From assembly GCA_963930775.1 (NCBI GenBank), contig OZ005690.1:14348411-14412410 (forward strand): a stretch of 64,000 bases of DNA, given 5' to 3'. The notes under the pieces were generated by a model. The model was not told the DNA's origin. It ran no database searches and saw nothing but the letters and a program-made list of their open reading frames with translations. Source of the stretch: Cliona cf. orientalis. Taxonomy: Eukaryota > Porifera > Demospongiae > Clionaida > Clionaidae. Below, in pieces: positions 10,601 through 19,726 of the stretch. Within the stretch, counting starts at the first letter, position 1. Each line of letters starts with the position of its first letter. The position numbers and the translations under genes were made by a program.

Positions 10601-12650
10601 AAATGCTAAGAAAGTCACATATAAGCGTATTCAGCAGCACCTGATGAGTACATACTGCAGATCATTCTCATATGGAACAGTGGTCCAACTATGCATAGCA
10701 AGAAATCAAAGGCGTCAATCTGCTGCTCGATATCGTGGTCTCGCACAAGTTACTACTAGGAGAGCTAGAAAAGGCTTTCAGTTGAGGTACAATCCAGACT
10801 TTCATTGGAGTAATGCTCTATACAGAGGGCTGGACTACATCCAGATGAGTGATGGTTCAAGTATTGTCAATATCAATAGGGATGATGCCAGTGGATTTCG
10901 TTTGGACACATTGGCAACACACAAGCAATTTGCAGCACCTACTGTGCGTGGGTTTGATATGCTAACAACACATACTGATTATGTGAATAGGTATCCCAGT
11001 GTTCTACAAACAACTTCTTACAACTTTACTGGTACACCCACAACTGCTGAACTATGCGCTGGTGTTGTGAAAGCTACTCCTCTACATTACAAAAACCCAG
11101 CTCAACATGCAGCTGATTTTGAAATGTTAAAAACACAAGAATTATTATCAGGTGCTTTTCATGCTCCTGGTGGTAATGAGAAGAACATCATTTGTGTACG
11201 AGTAGATGGTGCGTCTGATGAAGGGCCGGCTCATGACGAGGTGCAGTTCTGGTGGGCTCGAGAGCACCTTATCAGTGAAAGATTTATAACCCTCGTAACA
11301 GCTCGAAGCAGCGGGTCAAGCTTTTTAAACCGTGTAGAACTTCAGAATGGTTGTTTAAGTAGAGGACATGCCAACCTTTTTATCCCATCTACTCTGGCTG
11401 GAAGCTGTATGGAATCTAATACTGTCAATACAGACATTCTCAAGAGGAACCTGGAGCTGGCTATACAAACTTATGTCAAGTATGTTGATAATAGTCCCTG
11501 TGGAGGAGGATCGATACATTTGTACAAAGGAGTGGATTCTGAAACTTTCCAGAAGTACCGAGAACATTTGCGTGTATTCTTAAAAGGGTCCAAGAAATCA
11601 AAATTTAACCTGGAGCAGTCTCATCCTGAGGTGTACCAGCATTTGAGTGACGTATGGAGTGTGAGACAAAGGCACCTTGTCAATGGTTTTCCCTCTCAAT
11701 ATGTTTATTTCCTTAGGTGTTGTTTAGATTCTACATGCATCCATCCACTCTGTAAAAGGTTGGCTGGTACTGACTTGAGTCAGTACAAGTGGTTCCCTGG
11801 AGGCCCTTCTGTGACTACCCTTCCAATGCCAATAGGTGATCCAATCCGTCCATGGAATGGAACTTGCTCAGACTGTAAGCAGTTTTGTGCAGGACATTAC
11901 TTAAAGCCTCAGGAAGCGGTACAGGCAGCTGCAGGTGGTACCATCGTCTTTAGTCCTCCTCCATCTGCTGTGATACTGGAGGCATCAAAGGCAGGAATTC
12001 TGAATGAGTCTGATATTGAGACTCTTGCCAGTAATGTTCTTTTGCCAGTAGAAGATGTTAAAATTTGGCTAAGACATCTCATGACTGTTTCAGAAAATAG
12101 GAAAAGGGGAGCGCAGAAAGCTGCAGAGACAAGACGCTTAAAAAAGGCTTCCCTATGTACCCAACCCTCTCCAGAGCTCTATTACTGTGGTGTATGTGAA
12201 GAGTTGTATCTAGAGGAAGCCGATGAAGAGCAAGATTGGATTGCTTGTGACTCATGTAATACATGGTACCATTGGCAGTGTGTACATGTTATTGAGGAGC
12301 CAGAATCTTTTATATGTGCAAAGTGTACACTCACATAAATCATCTATTGCTTGTATTATCTTTGTACATTGTAATATAAATACACTATTCTTTATGGTAT
12401 CTGGGAAGCTACATAGTATGTTCTTGTATAAACTTCCTCCTTGAACCTGTATGAATATCAAATCAAACTCACCACTGAGCACTTGTCAAATCCCCACTCT
12501 ATCCCCACTGACAACGGTGGGGGTGGGGAGGGATTAGGCACTGAGCACTGCCCTACATCGCGGGCTTTAGCATTTAGAAATGTCTAATCCCCACCCCATC
12601 CCCACCCTTCCCCGGGGTGTGGTAGGTGGGGCATGACTTTGATAGGTGCA
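7652..12650 (+). mobile_element. Inner autonomous DNA transposon, 4,999 bp, 40-bp perfect terminal repeats
   Basis: The left terminus TGCACCTATCAAAGTCATGC (first 20 bases) and the right terminus are perfect reverse complements over 40 bases (7652-7691 and 12611-12650). The trinucleotide TTA flanks both sides (7649-7651, 12651-12653) as target duplication. It is inserted inside the outer element and encodes a spliced transposase. Perfect termini and an open reading frame suggest recent activity. A 3-bp TTA duplication is known for PIF/Harbinger and a few other superfamilies, but protein size and PHD finger do not fit a standard Harbinger; the superfamily is unassigned. Confidence 0.88.
7970..12338 (+). 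CDS. Spliced transposase with putative DDE core and C-terminal PHD finger
   Basis: Four exons can be joined: 7970-8227, 8286-8432 (or ending at 8405), 8521-9145 and 9199-12338. All have GT-AG borders and matching phases, and the last intron is only 53 bp. The product is about 1,389 residues. A charged coiled coil lies near residues 250-325. The core contains 'QMSDGSS' (D about 895), 'VRVDGASDEG' (D about 1013) and 'NRVELQNG' (E about 1057); the spacing fits a DDE nuclease, but the triad is my inference. The last 52 residues form a C4-H-C3 PHD finger ('YYCGVC', 'ACDSC', 'WYHWQC', 'ICAKC'), a histone-tail reader in known families. It would cut and reinsert the surrounding element in the nucleus. 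Confidence 0.82.
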
Positions 12651-13302
12651 TTACGGATTGGAATGGATACTAGAATTGAAAAGTTGCATTTTGAATCCTA
12701 TAACTGTTAAAAAGATCCAGCGGATCGGCGCGGATGGTTTAATATCATGGTATGTGCGCCTGATTTAGGTTCTTTGCGGATGCTATACGCACTCTACTAT
12801 TGGATAACCGCACCCACGTCCACTAATGGGGTCGAGTGGCATGTGTAAAATCGATACAGGCCATGGTTTATACTGTCATGCACTTTAAATAGAAGGATTT
12901 CATGGTAACCTAGCTTTAGTCTCATTTCTTCAGACAGTTGAAAATCCAATTAATTATACTCAATACTACGGTAGGTTTGGTCAATAATTGTTTTATATCC
13001 ATTTTTGCATCCAATTATCACTTGTCCAAACAGATAAGCCTTGTATATGAACTTAAAAATACGATTTGCAGGTATTTATTATTGATGTCTATAATTCACT
13101 ACAGTGCCATTTATACTATGGCAATTCTCCGTACTATAAAATCAGGACCTCGATGGCTTTAATCTTAAATATCTCCACGTAGGAAAGAGATATTGAACTG
13201 ATTCTTGCACGGCTGTAATCCTGATGCATTAAGGAATATTTTTAATATAAAAACAAGACATAATACTGAAAAATAATTTTTGGTCCGAAATCTCTACTTA
13301 AA

Positions 13303-14477
13303 ATGGCGGAGTATAAATTCGTGAAGGATCTTCCTAATGACTACCAGTGTATGATCTGCGCCAAGGTGCTGAACGAACCTCATCTCACGGATTGCTGCGG
13401 TCAGCATTTTTGCCAAGCCTGCCTCGAGCAATGGTTCGAGAAACAAGCCAAGAAGGAATGTCCCCACTGCCGCTCTGAAACCTTCACGCACATGCGTTCT
13501 CTTTCCCTCAAACGAAAGATTGATGATCTAGAAGTCTACTGTCCTAGCCAAAAGGAAGGTTGCAAGGAGATAACGAAACTAGGAGCGCTGGATGCTCACA
13601 GACGTGTATGTGGTTTTTCCAAGGTCATCTGTAGCTACTCAAGAATGTGGGGAGTTTATCCTTCGTAAAGACTTGACACAGCACTGTATCGATGAATGCA
13701 TGTTCAAAACGAAAGATAAAGTGCAAATATTGTGGGAAGGTAGATCACTATGAAGTGATAAGTGGCGAACATACCACCACCTGTGAGGAATACCCAGTAA
13801 AGTGCCCCCAGGGGTGTGCTTTGACAAGTGGAATCAAACGGAAGGATCTTTCTAAGCACGCTGATATCTGTCCACTGGAAACGGTTCATTGTCCTTTTCT
13901 CGAAGCTGAATGTGGCACTAGAATTCTACGAAAAGACATCGATGCTCATATGGAGTCAAATATCCAGAAGCATTTGATGAAAATGATGATGGCTTATAGC
14001 AAGCTGAAGATTGAACATGATAACCTGTCATCTCAAGTAGCAGATCTTACCCTCATTGAACCAGTGAACCTGACAGATAACAATAGTAGCTTCTCATTCC
14101 ATATCACTTCAAGCCGAGGCTGGACCAGTCCACCATTCTCTGTATTAGATGGTTACACATTTAGTATCAAGCACAAGGAAGGTAAAAAAGCTAGCCTGAT
14201 GCTGCTGAAAGGAAAATATGACGATCAGTTAAAGTGGCCGATGAATCTTCCATATGAGCTAGAAATTCTTATAATTTTATCAAAGCCAAATAGAATGACG
14301 ACCCTATACTATGGAATACAAACAGAGATTACTCCCAGGAAAATCCATACAGTACAATTATCAAACAACTTAGTCCGTGTAACTAGCATGTGTAGTAGAG
14401 AAATAGCAGATATCAATTTACCAGAGAGCAAACTTCTGAATAATGAAATGATAGTAAGACTAGTATATACAGCGTGA
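13303..14477 (+). pseudogene. TRAF-like gene, A type, promoter-less and with two 4-bp frameshifts
   Basis: The coding body (RING, TRAF fingers, MATH-like 'GWTSPPFSVLDGYTF', 'KWPMNLPYE') is recognisable end to end but shifts frame twice. AGCT is inserted at 13633-13636 after a TGT codon, and a second extra four bases, readable as CATG, lie at 13699-13702. The nested transposons at 7193-13296 separate it from its leader, and the first A of its ATG is part of the target duplication. Without its own promoter and frame it is almost certainly dead, although both defects are simple. Confidence 0.85.
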
Positions 14478-14756
14478 GTGTCCTTATTGTTTGGTGACTC
14501 TACCAATTTCAGTTATTTAGTGGGAGTATACAATCTTTGTTTAGCTACTTCGTAAAGTTGATTAGCTACTATCCTGAAATTAAAATGCAATCTATACTGT
14601 ACGATTAAATTTATTAAGTAAGACTCAAGATCACCAACAATGAATAGCTAATTATTATTAACAACCGTGAATAAGACTACAGTATTGGACAGCTGATATG
14701 TGAGTTATATTAATTAATTATACTAAGCACCGAATCACTTAGTCTAGTGAATTGTA

Positions 14757-14822
14757 CTCGGAGTATACTTATCAATCTGTTCATGAGTTGCAAACATTTC
14801 CATTGAGAACACTGTAGCCCCG
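14757..14822 (-). pseudogene. Short antisense remnant of the TRAF/MATH gene
   Basis: Contains the minus-strand 'TVFSMEMFATHEQ'-like block and then joins abruptly, at about 14823, to the middle of a B-type TRAF fragment on the other strand. Confidence 0.6.
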
Positions 14823-14823
14823 G

Positions 14824-15348
14824 CCCATCAGCACCTTATGAAAATGACGACAGCATACAATAAACTTAAAGAAGATTTAAAGCAAACGGCTGCTGCAATT
14901 ATTGAACCAGTAAAATTGGCTAGTGGTAACAATAGGTTTTCGTTTATCATCACATCATTCAAGGGCTGGATCAGTCCACCATTTTGTGTCCCAGGTGGTT
15001 ATAATTTTGCATCAAACACAAAGAAGGGAAAATGGCTAGTTTGGTGCTATTCAAAGGGAAACATGGTGAAATACTAATGTATTCTTATCATCACTACAAG
15101 CTGGAGATATCTTACACAAAAGGGATGTCAGTAATAGTTCCATCAATGAGCATGAGACCACAAAATTTTGGTATACTACCAGTATTAATTTTAATTTTAA
15201 CCTTGATAATGATGTGTTAGAACGTACTGCAGTTGATGGCCATGATAAGGTATTCAAAGTGGACTGCATTACCATGCCAGAAGAAGACTTGTTGAGCTCC
15301 AGTATTATAGTTAGCTACACTAGAGCTTCTACCAAAAAGATTCACTGA
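14824..15348 (+). pseudogene. Truncated B-type TRAF fragment (MATH half only)
   Basis: Starts at the 'QHLMKM(M/T)TAYNKLKED' segment and continues through the MATH-like domain ('GWISPPFCVPGGY') with a frame break near 15010. The RING and zinc-finger half is absent. It joins directly to the antisense remnant, which marks a recombination junction within the array. Confidence 0.75.
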
Positions 15349-15660
15349 CAGATGACAACATCAACGTGAGGACTAACCTATACTAATTATTGTTAATTTG
15401 TGGGAAAGCACTACGTAACCTTGTTATGAGGGATTTATTATTATTTTTTTGGTGTGCCTTGGCCTTACTGTTGTGCATTTGTACAATTTACTTACTATTT
15501 TTATTTCCCTGTAATAATTGCTCAGTACGGAATTTTATTAAGCAGCATTGAACTCAGTATCAATTACATGACATTGTAATAATAATAAGACTGCGGTGTT
15601 GGATAGATAAAGTATTAAATTAATAATACATTATAATAAATAATAATTAAAATTAATGAA

Positions 15661-15866
15661 GGGCTCAGAAGCAAAGTGGGCTAACCCCGAACTAAATTAA
15701 TGTGGGGAATTGTCTAAAAAGCTCAAAAATGGACTAAAAACCAAAATTTTCAAAAAATTGAATTTTCTACAGCTCATGAAACACATTTTAAACATATTAT
15801 CAAGATTCGGGGGGGGGGGGGCTAAGTTAGCATTTGTGGGTTAGTCCACTTTGCTTCTGAGCCCCA
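15661..15866. mobile_element. MITE with GGGCTCAGAAGCAAAGTGG ends
   Basis: Terminal inverted repeats of about 28 bases (GGGCTCAGAAGCAAAGTGG at 15661 and its reverse complement ending at about 15865) enclose about 150 bp that include a G11 run. No coding capacity. Confidence 0.6.
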
Positions 15867-15898
15867 TTATACTAAGCATAATGTACTAATAATATTAA

Positions 15899-16005
15899 GC
15901 CCATCCCTTTCATACAATGGTGAACCCCCACCCTCCTTCCCATGCACTCTTCTTGTCTCGCTTGTATTTTCTCCTCATCAGCTCCTGCTATTCTCCCTCC
16001 TTCAC
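15899..16005 (-). pseudogene. Antisense remnant of the TRAF/MATH gene
   Basis: The spacer repeats the 'ATTTCATACGATGGTGAACC'-like block of other remnants, here more degraded. Confidence 0.5.
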
Positions 16006-16096
16006 CATTAGTAATATAATATTATTATTATAGTAGTAGTCTAGCTGCAGTACTCAAGTTTCAAGTTGAAACTTGAAACTTGAAACATTCACATTT

Positions 16097-16108
16097 TGCG
16101 CATGCGCG
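16097..16108. promoter_or_regulatory. TGCGCATGCGCG palindrome upstream of B-type copy 16223
   Basis: NRF-1-like palindrome about 120 bases before the ATG, followed by the GAACCCAGC and CGAATTTCCTGTACATT blocks shared with the B1 upstream region. A direct/inverted pair of TTTCAAGTT repeats lies just before it (16055-16085). Confidence 0.5.
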
Positions 16109-16222
16109 AACCCAGCGCCGTGTCTGTTTGCAAACATTGATTCCCCGAATTTCCTGTACATTAATTGTAGTATTGCTGTGGCTACTGTACTGGCCCTTGA
16201 TCATGTGATTTCTCGAAGCAAA

Positions 16223-17443
16223 ATGGCGGAGTATAACTTCGTGAAGGATCTCCCTGATGACTACCAGTGTATGATCTGTGCCAAGGTGCTGAACGAACCT
16301 CACCTCACGGACTGCTGCGGTCAGCATTTTTGCCAAGCTTGCCTCGAGCAATGGTTCAAGAAACAGGCCAAGAAGATTTGTCCCCACTGTCGCTCTGAAA
16401 CCTTCGCTCACATAAGCTACATTCCCCTCAAACGAAAGATTGATGTTCTAGAAGTCTACTGTCCTAATCAGCAAGGAGGCTGTAAGGAGATAATGAAACT
16501 AGGAGCGCTGGATGCCCACAAAAATGTATGTGGTTTTGCCAAAGTCACCTGCACTCAGAGATGTGGAAAGTTTATCCTTCGTAAGGACTTGACACAGCAC
16601 TGTGAAGATGAATGTTCAAAACGGAAAATAAAATGCAAATATTGTGGCAAGTTAGATCACTATGAAGTGATTAGTGGCAAACATACCACCACCTGTGAGG
16701 AATACCCAGTGAAGTGCCCCAGGGGGTGTACTCAGTCAGGCGAAATCAAACAAAAAGATATCAAGAAGCACGCTGAAGTTTGCCCCTTAGAAGAAGTACA
16801 ATGTCCATTCAGTGACGCCGGATGTGACGCTAGTATTCTACGAAAGGATCTCAGCACTCATATTGAGGCAAATGGTCAACAGCACCTTATGAAAATGATG
16901 ACAGCATATAATAAGCTTAAAGAAGATTTCAAGCGAATGTTGTCACTTGTTGCAATTGAGCCAGTGAAATTGACTGCTGAGAACAATAGCTTTTCATTTA
17001 TCATCACATCATCCAAGGGCTGGATCAGTCCACCATTTTGTGTGCCAGGTGGCTATAAATTGTGCATCAAACACAAAGAAGGGAAATTGGCTAGTTTGGT
17101 GCTATTCAAAGAGAAGTATGATGAATTACCAGTGGATATTCGATATACATACAGCCTAAAGATATCTCATGCAAAACCCTCAATCCCATCAATGAGACAA
17201 TTTCCGGGTCCTGAACAAATTTTAATATTAAATTTTGAGCTCGCTTCTTTAGAGCAAGTTCCAGTTGATAAGGAAGTGGACTGCATTACCATGCCAGAAG
17301 GAGATTTATTGAGCACTAGTATTATAGTTACACTAGCGCATACTATAAATATTGAATTCCTGAAATTCATTAAACGTCAGAGGACTCAGCATAAAGGCCA
17401 AAACCCAAGCCTTAGGGTACTTGCAAGCCCTAGGTCAAAATGA
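16223..17443 (+). CDS. TRAF-like RING/zinc-finger/MATH protein, B type (intact)
   Basis: 406 residues from the ATG at 16223 (AAAATGGCGGAG). The open frame extends 50 codons upstream to 16073, but that part covers the promoter palindrome and the conserved leader of the other copies, so I exclude it. RING at residues 16-56, TRAF fingers about 80-230, MATH-like domain about 250-380 ('GWISPPFCVPGGYKL'). The C-terminus differs from copy B1: it reads through into a basic tail ('SLRVLASPRSK') also seen in the 19727 copy ('TSPWSK'), so these two share a recent origin. Expected role: cytoplasmic adaptor/ubiquitin ligase. Confidence 0.88.
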   Translation: MAEYNFVKDLPDDYQCMICAKVLNEPHLTDCCGQHFCQACLEQWFKKQAKKICPHCRSETFAHISYIPLKRKIDVLEVYCPNQQGGCKEIMKLGALDAHKNVCGFAKVTCTQRCGKFILRKDLTQHCEDECSKRKIKCKYCGKLDHYEVISGKHTTTCEEYPVKCPRGCTQSGEIKQKDIKKHAEVCPLEEVQCPFSDAGCDASILRKDLSTHIEANGQQHLMKMMTAYNKLKEDFKRMLSLVAIEPVKLTAENNSFSFIITSSKGWISPPFCVPGGYKLCIKHKEGKLASLVLFKEKYDELPVDIRYTYSLKISHAKPSIPSMRQFPGPEQILILNFELASLEQVPVDKEVDCITMPEGDLLSTSIIVTLAHTINIEFLKFIKRQRTQHKGQNPSLRVLASPRSK

Positions 17444-17641
17444 TTTATGGTGCTGTACGTGGCCATTGTTTTAATAGGAGCTTAACTGTTTTAATATTAA
17501 TATAGCTACATGACATTGTATACATAGCATAATATTATTATAATAGGGTGTATCAATATCTAGTTATATAATATTATATTATAGTTGTTTCAAGATTAAT
17601 TTTAATTTTGTCAACCATTATTCTTAATTTTAGTATAACCA

Positions 17642-17740
17642 GGAGCATATTATGAGCCGCCCGAAGGGCGGCGAACAGAGCAGGAGCATATTATGAGGCG
17701 CCCTTTGGGCGGCTCATAATAATATTATTATGCTCCTGTT
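17642..17740. repeat. Nested inverted repeat AGGAGCATATTATGAG / GCCGCCC
   Basis: AGGAGCATATTATGAG occurs twice, and once inverted at the right end (TATTATGCTCCTG). The GC-rich halves GCCGCCCGAAGGGCGGC and GGCGCCCTTTGGGCGGC each form a stem. A compact foldback element or insertion scar. Confidence 0.55.
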
Positions 17741-17798
17741 ATTACATAATATTATTGAAGCATGCATGTGCACCTGCAGCTGCAGATCTATAGCTAGC

Positions 17799-18020
17799 TA
17801 CAGTGTTCTCAATGGAAAAGTTTGCAACTCATAAACAGATTGATAAGAGTATACTCAGTTACAAGTTGTCAATGATGGCTATGATAAGGAAGTAGCCTGC
17901 ATTACCATGCCAGAAGGAGACTTGTTGAGTGCTAGTATTACAGTTACACTAGCGCATACTAGTATGAGTATTCTAGAATTAATGGCATACTGGAAACGAA
18001 CGTCAGAAGACTCAGCGTGA
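17799..18020 (+). pseudogene. Rearranged junction: inverted antisense remnant fused to a B-type TRAF C-terminus
   Basis: Bases 17799-17866 carry the 'TVFSMEKFATH' block in the + orientation, opposite to all other remnants. It runs straight into the last 50 codons of a B-type TRAF gene ('ACITMPEGDLLSAS', ending 'YWKRTSEDSA' at 18020). Neither part can be functional. It is a footprint of an inversion plus deletion in the array. Confidence 0.75.
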
Positions 18021-18189
18021 AGGCCAAATTAAAGCCAAGGCTATTTGAAAGCCCTTGGTCAAATGATTCATGATGCTGGAGTGGCCATTGTTTCGATCGA
18101 TTGCATGATCTGTTTTGTTGACAATATTACATATCAATGTACATAGTACTTTTTGTATGACATTATAATTTTTATGAGACAAATTCTCA

Positions 18190-18540
18190 ATCTCTAGTGA
18201 TATGAAACACCAGTGAATAATTGTACTTTTGAGTATGCTTATCAATCCGTTCGTGAGTTGAAAACACTGTAAGCTTAGCCCCATCCACTCGATCTATTCC
18301 CTACAGACATTTCATACAACGACGAACCCCCACCCTCCTTCACACTCTTCTTGTATCTCTTGTATTCTTTCGTCTTAGTAGCAGATTTCTCAGTTTTTTT
18401 CTGTCTCTATTTCTTGATCACTTGTCAAACTATGATGCATTTTCGCGGATTCATACCTACTGGCATCTTTAGACACTTTCTTGGATAATGCCACATAATC
18501 ATCAGCTCCTGTTGTTAATTTTTCCCTCCGCCATTAGTAA
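18190..18540 (-). pseudogene. Antisense remnant of the TRAF/MATH gene 3' end
   Basis: Long, decayed minus-strand copy of the 3' coding region of the 21247-22674 gene, following the same 3'-flank layout as at 2200-2560 and 6380-6990. Confidence 0.6.
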
Positions 18541-18555
18541 CAGTGCTCTTCATTA

Positions 18556-18675
18556 CGCGCATGCGCAGATTAGACAGATGCGGACTGTAGTAGTAGGCGG
18601 GGCTATATAAGAAAAGGAGGGCGTGGCTCGTCAACACGCACTGCACTACCGGTATAGCTCCATACAGCGATCCCC
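18556..18675 (+). promoter_or_regulatory. Orphan A-type TRAF promoter
   Basis: The palindrome GCGCATGCGC, GGCGGGGCTATATAAG and the GGGCGTGGCTCGTCAAC block match the A-type promoter at 7012 closely. Similarity stops at about 18676. No A-type gene follows; instead come two hairpins and a minus-strand zinc-finger fragment. The gene it once served has been deleted or replaced. Confidence 0.65.
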
Positions 18676-18689
18676 TCTACTGGAGCTAT

Positions 18690-18792
18690 AGTCGTAGTCA
18701 TAAACTATTAAAGACTGCTGAAGCTCCTTTAGTTTATGACTACGACTATTTCCGCAGCGCCGGATGTGTTGCATCCAGCGCTGCGGAAATAG
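18690..18792. repeat. Two adjacent perfect-stem hairpins
   Basis: ATAGTCGTAGTCATAAACTA pairs with its reverse complement about 22 bases later (18690-18749). TTTCCGCAGCGCCGGATG then pairs with CATCCAGCGCTGCGGAAA (about 18750-18792) with one mismatch. They sit precisely where homology to the A-type promoter ends. Confidence 0.65.
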
Positions 18793-18914
18793 GAGGGGTC
18801 TGGATTCGAGACTAACGCCATCGTAGGTCTTCGCTATTATTATTATTATTATTATTATATATTGTGAAATACACCACTTAAGGTGCAAACAGCAGAACAT
18901 AATAAGAATTACAG

Positions 18915-19551
18915 TTATTGACTAGAGCTCAAAAGATAGTCAGCAACAGTTCGACCATCACCAGTACAATAGACACCAAGGCGCTTATACTGCAGGATAT
19001 GTTCCCATTTGAAATCACATTCAGACTTTTCCTTGTCAGTACACTTAGGGCAAATCCATTCCGCTCTTTCACCCCAGGAGTGAGCGTAAGTACATCGACT
19101 TCGTCTGCAACTTGCAGACGAAGTCGATGCAAGTACCGTCGAGGTGAAAACGACAAAATTCACACTTATCGACACCAGAAGCAATTGCTCCATTATGAAG
19201 AACAGGGATTAAGACATCCTTGTATCTAGAATTCCAGTTGATAGTTTCACCATTTCTACCTTCATAACGAATAAAAGAACCCGGTCTATCAGACAGTTTA
19301 GTAATGGATCCAAGGTCAATCTTATCAGGAAGGTTACCACCACTAACTGATTGTGCCTGGCTTTCCAGGCTCTCAGTGGTAGGGTTCAAGCTGCAATCTC
19401 CTGCAACCTGAGTAGTCAACTCCAGGTCCACAGTAGGCAACTTTGAAGTCTGAGGCTGAACATCCTGACCATCAGAGCAGCTGGACATGGCACGAATTCC
19501 TGCTACCTGAGAAGACATCTCCGAGTCCACAATAGGAACAGCTGGGGGCAA
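18915..19551 (-). pseudogene. CCCH-type zinc-finger gene fragment with an internal palindrome
   Basis: On the minus strand, 19551 to about 19130 reads 'RYEGRNGETINWNSRYKDV' and 'CEFCRFHLDGTC'. A different frame then continues 'RCTYAHSWGERAEWICPKC' to a stop at 18915. Both look like parts of one protein with CCCH-like fingers ('C-x4-C-T-Y-A-H-S' is typical). The frame change falls inside a perfect palindrome (19096-19135), which probably disrupted the gene. Upstream exons are not visible, and its 5' end abuts the 19727 TRAF promoter. Function unknown; RNA binding is the usual role of such fingers. Confidence 0.5.
19096..19135. repeat. Near-perfect 40-bp palindrome
   Basis: CATCGACTTCGTCTGCAA is followed, after one base, by its exact reverse complement. 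It lies inside the zinc-finger fragment and coincides with the frame change. Confidence 0.8.
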
Positions 19552-19613
19552 CTTTGAAATCTGAGGTCTGTATCAGCAGCAGTATAGCTCGGCACCGCGC
19601 GAGTTTCATATTA

Positions 19614-19626
19614 TTGCGCATGCGCG
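19614..19626. promoter_or_regulatory. TGCGCATGCGCG palindrome upstream of copy 19727
   Basis: NRF-1-like palindrome about 105 bases before the ATG, followed by the GAACCCAGC block shared with other B-type promoters. Confidence 0.5.
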
Positions 19627-19726
19627 AACCCAGCAGCTCGCTGCCGGTTTGCAAGATCCCCCGACTTTCCTAGGCATAGCTGTAGCTACTGTACAGGCCC
19701 TTGATCATGTGATATTTCGAAGCAAA

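Larger units (their letters stand above)
7193..13296. mobile_element. Outer DNA transposon inserted at a TRAF start codon
   Basis: The left end TAGCGATTTCGGACC (7193-7207) is the reverse complement of the right end (13282-13296) apart from one base. The 7-bp target CTTAAAA is duplicated at 7186-7192 and 13297-13303. Removing the insert rejoins the TRAF leader to its ATG exactly as in intact copies. About 1.1 kb belongs to this element itself; the remainder is the nested inner element. I find no convincing protein in its own sequence, so it is probably non-autonomous. Confidence 0.8.

Noticed and set aside
12938..13162. Open frame in the right part of the outer transposon
   Set aside because: Short, AT-rich, without recognisable domain or splice partners.
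16073..16222. Upstream in-frame extension of the TRAF gene at 16223
   Set aside because: It overlaps the promoter palindrome and the conserved leader; the other copies start at the equivalent ATG.
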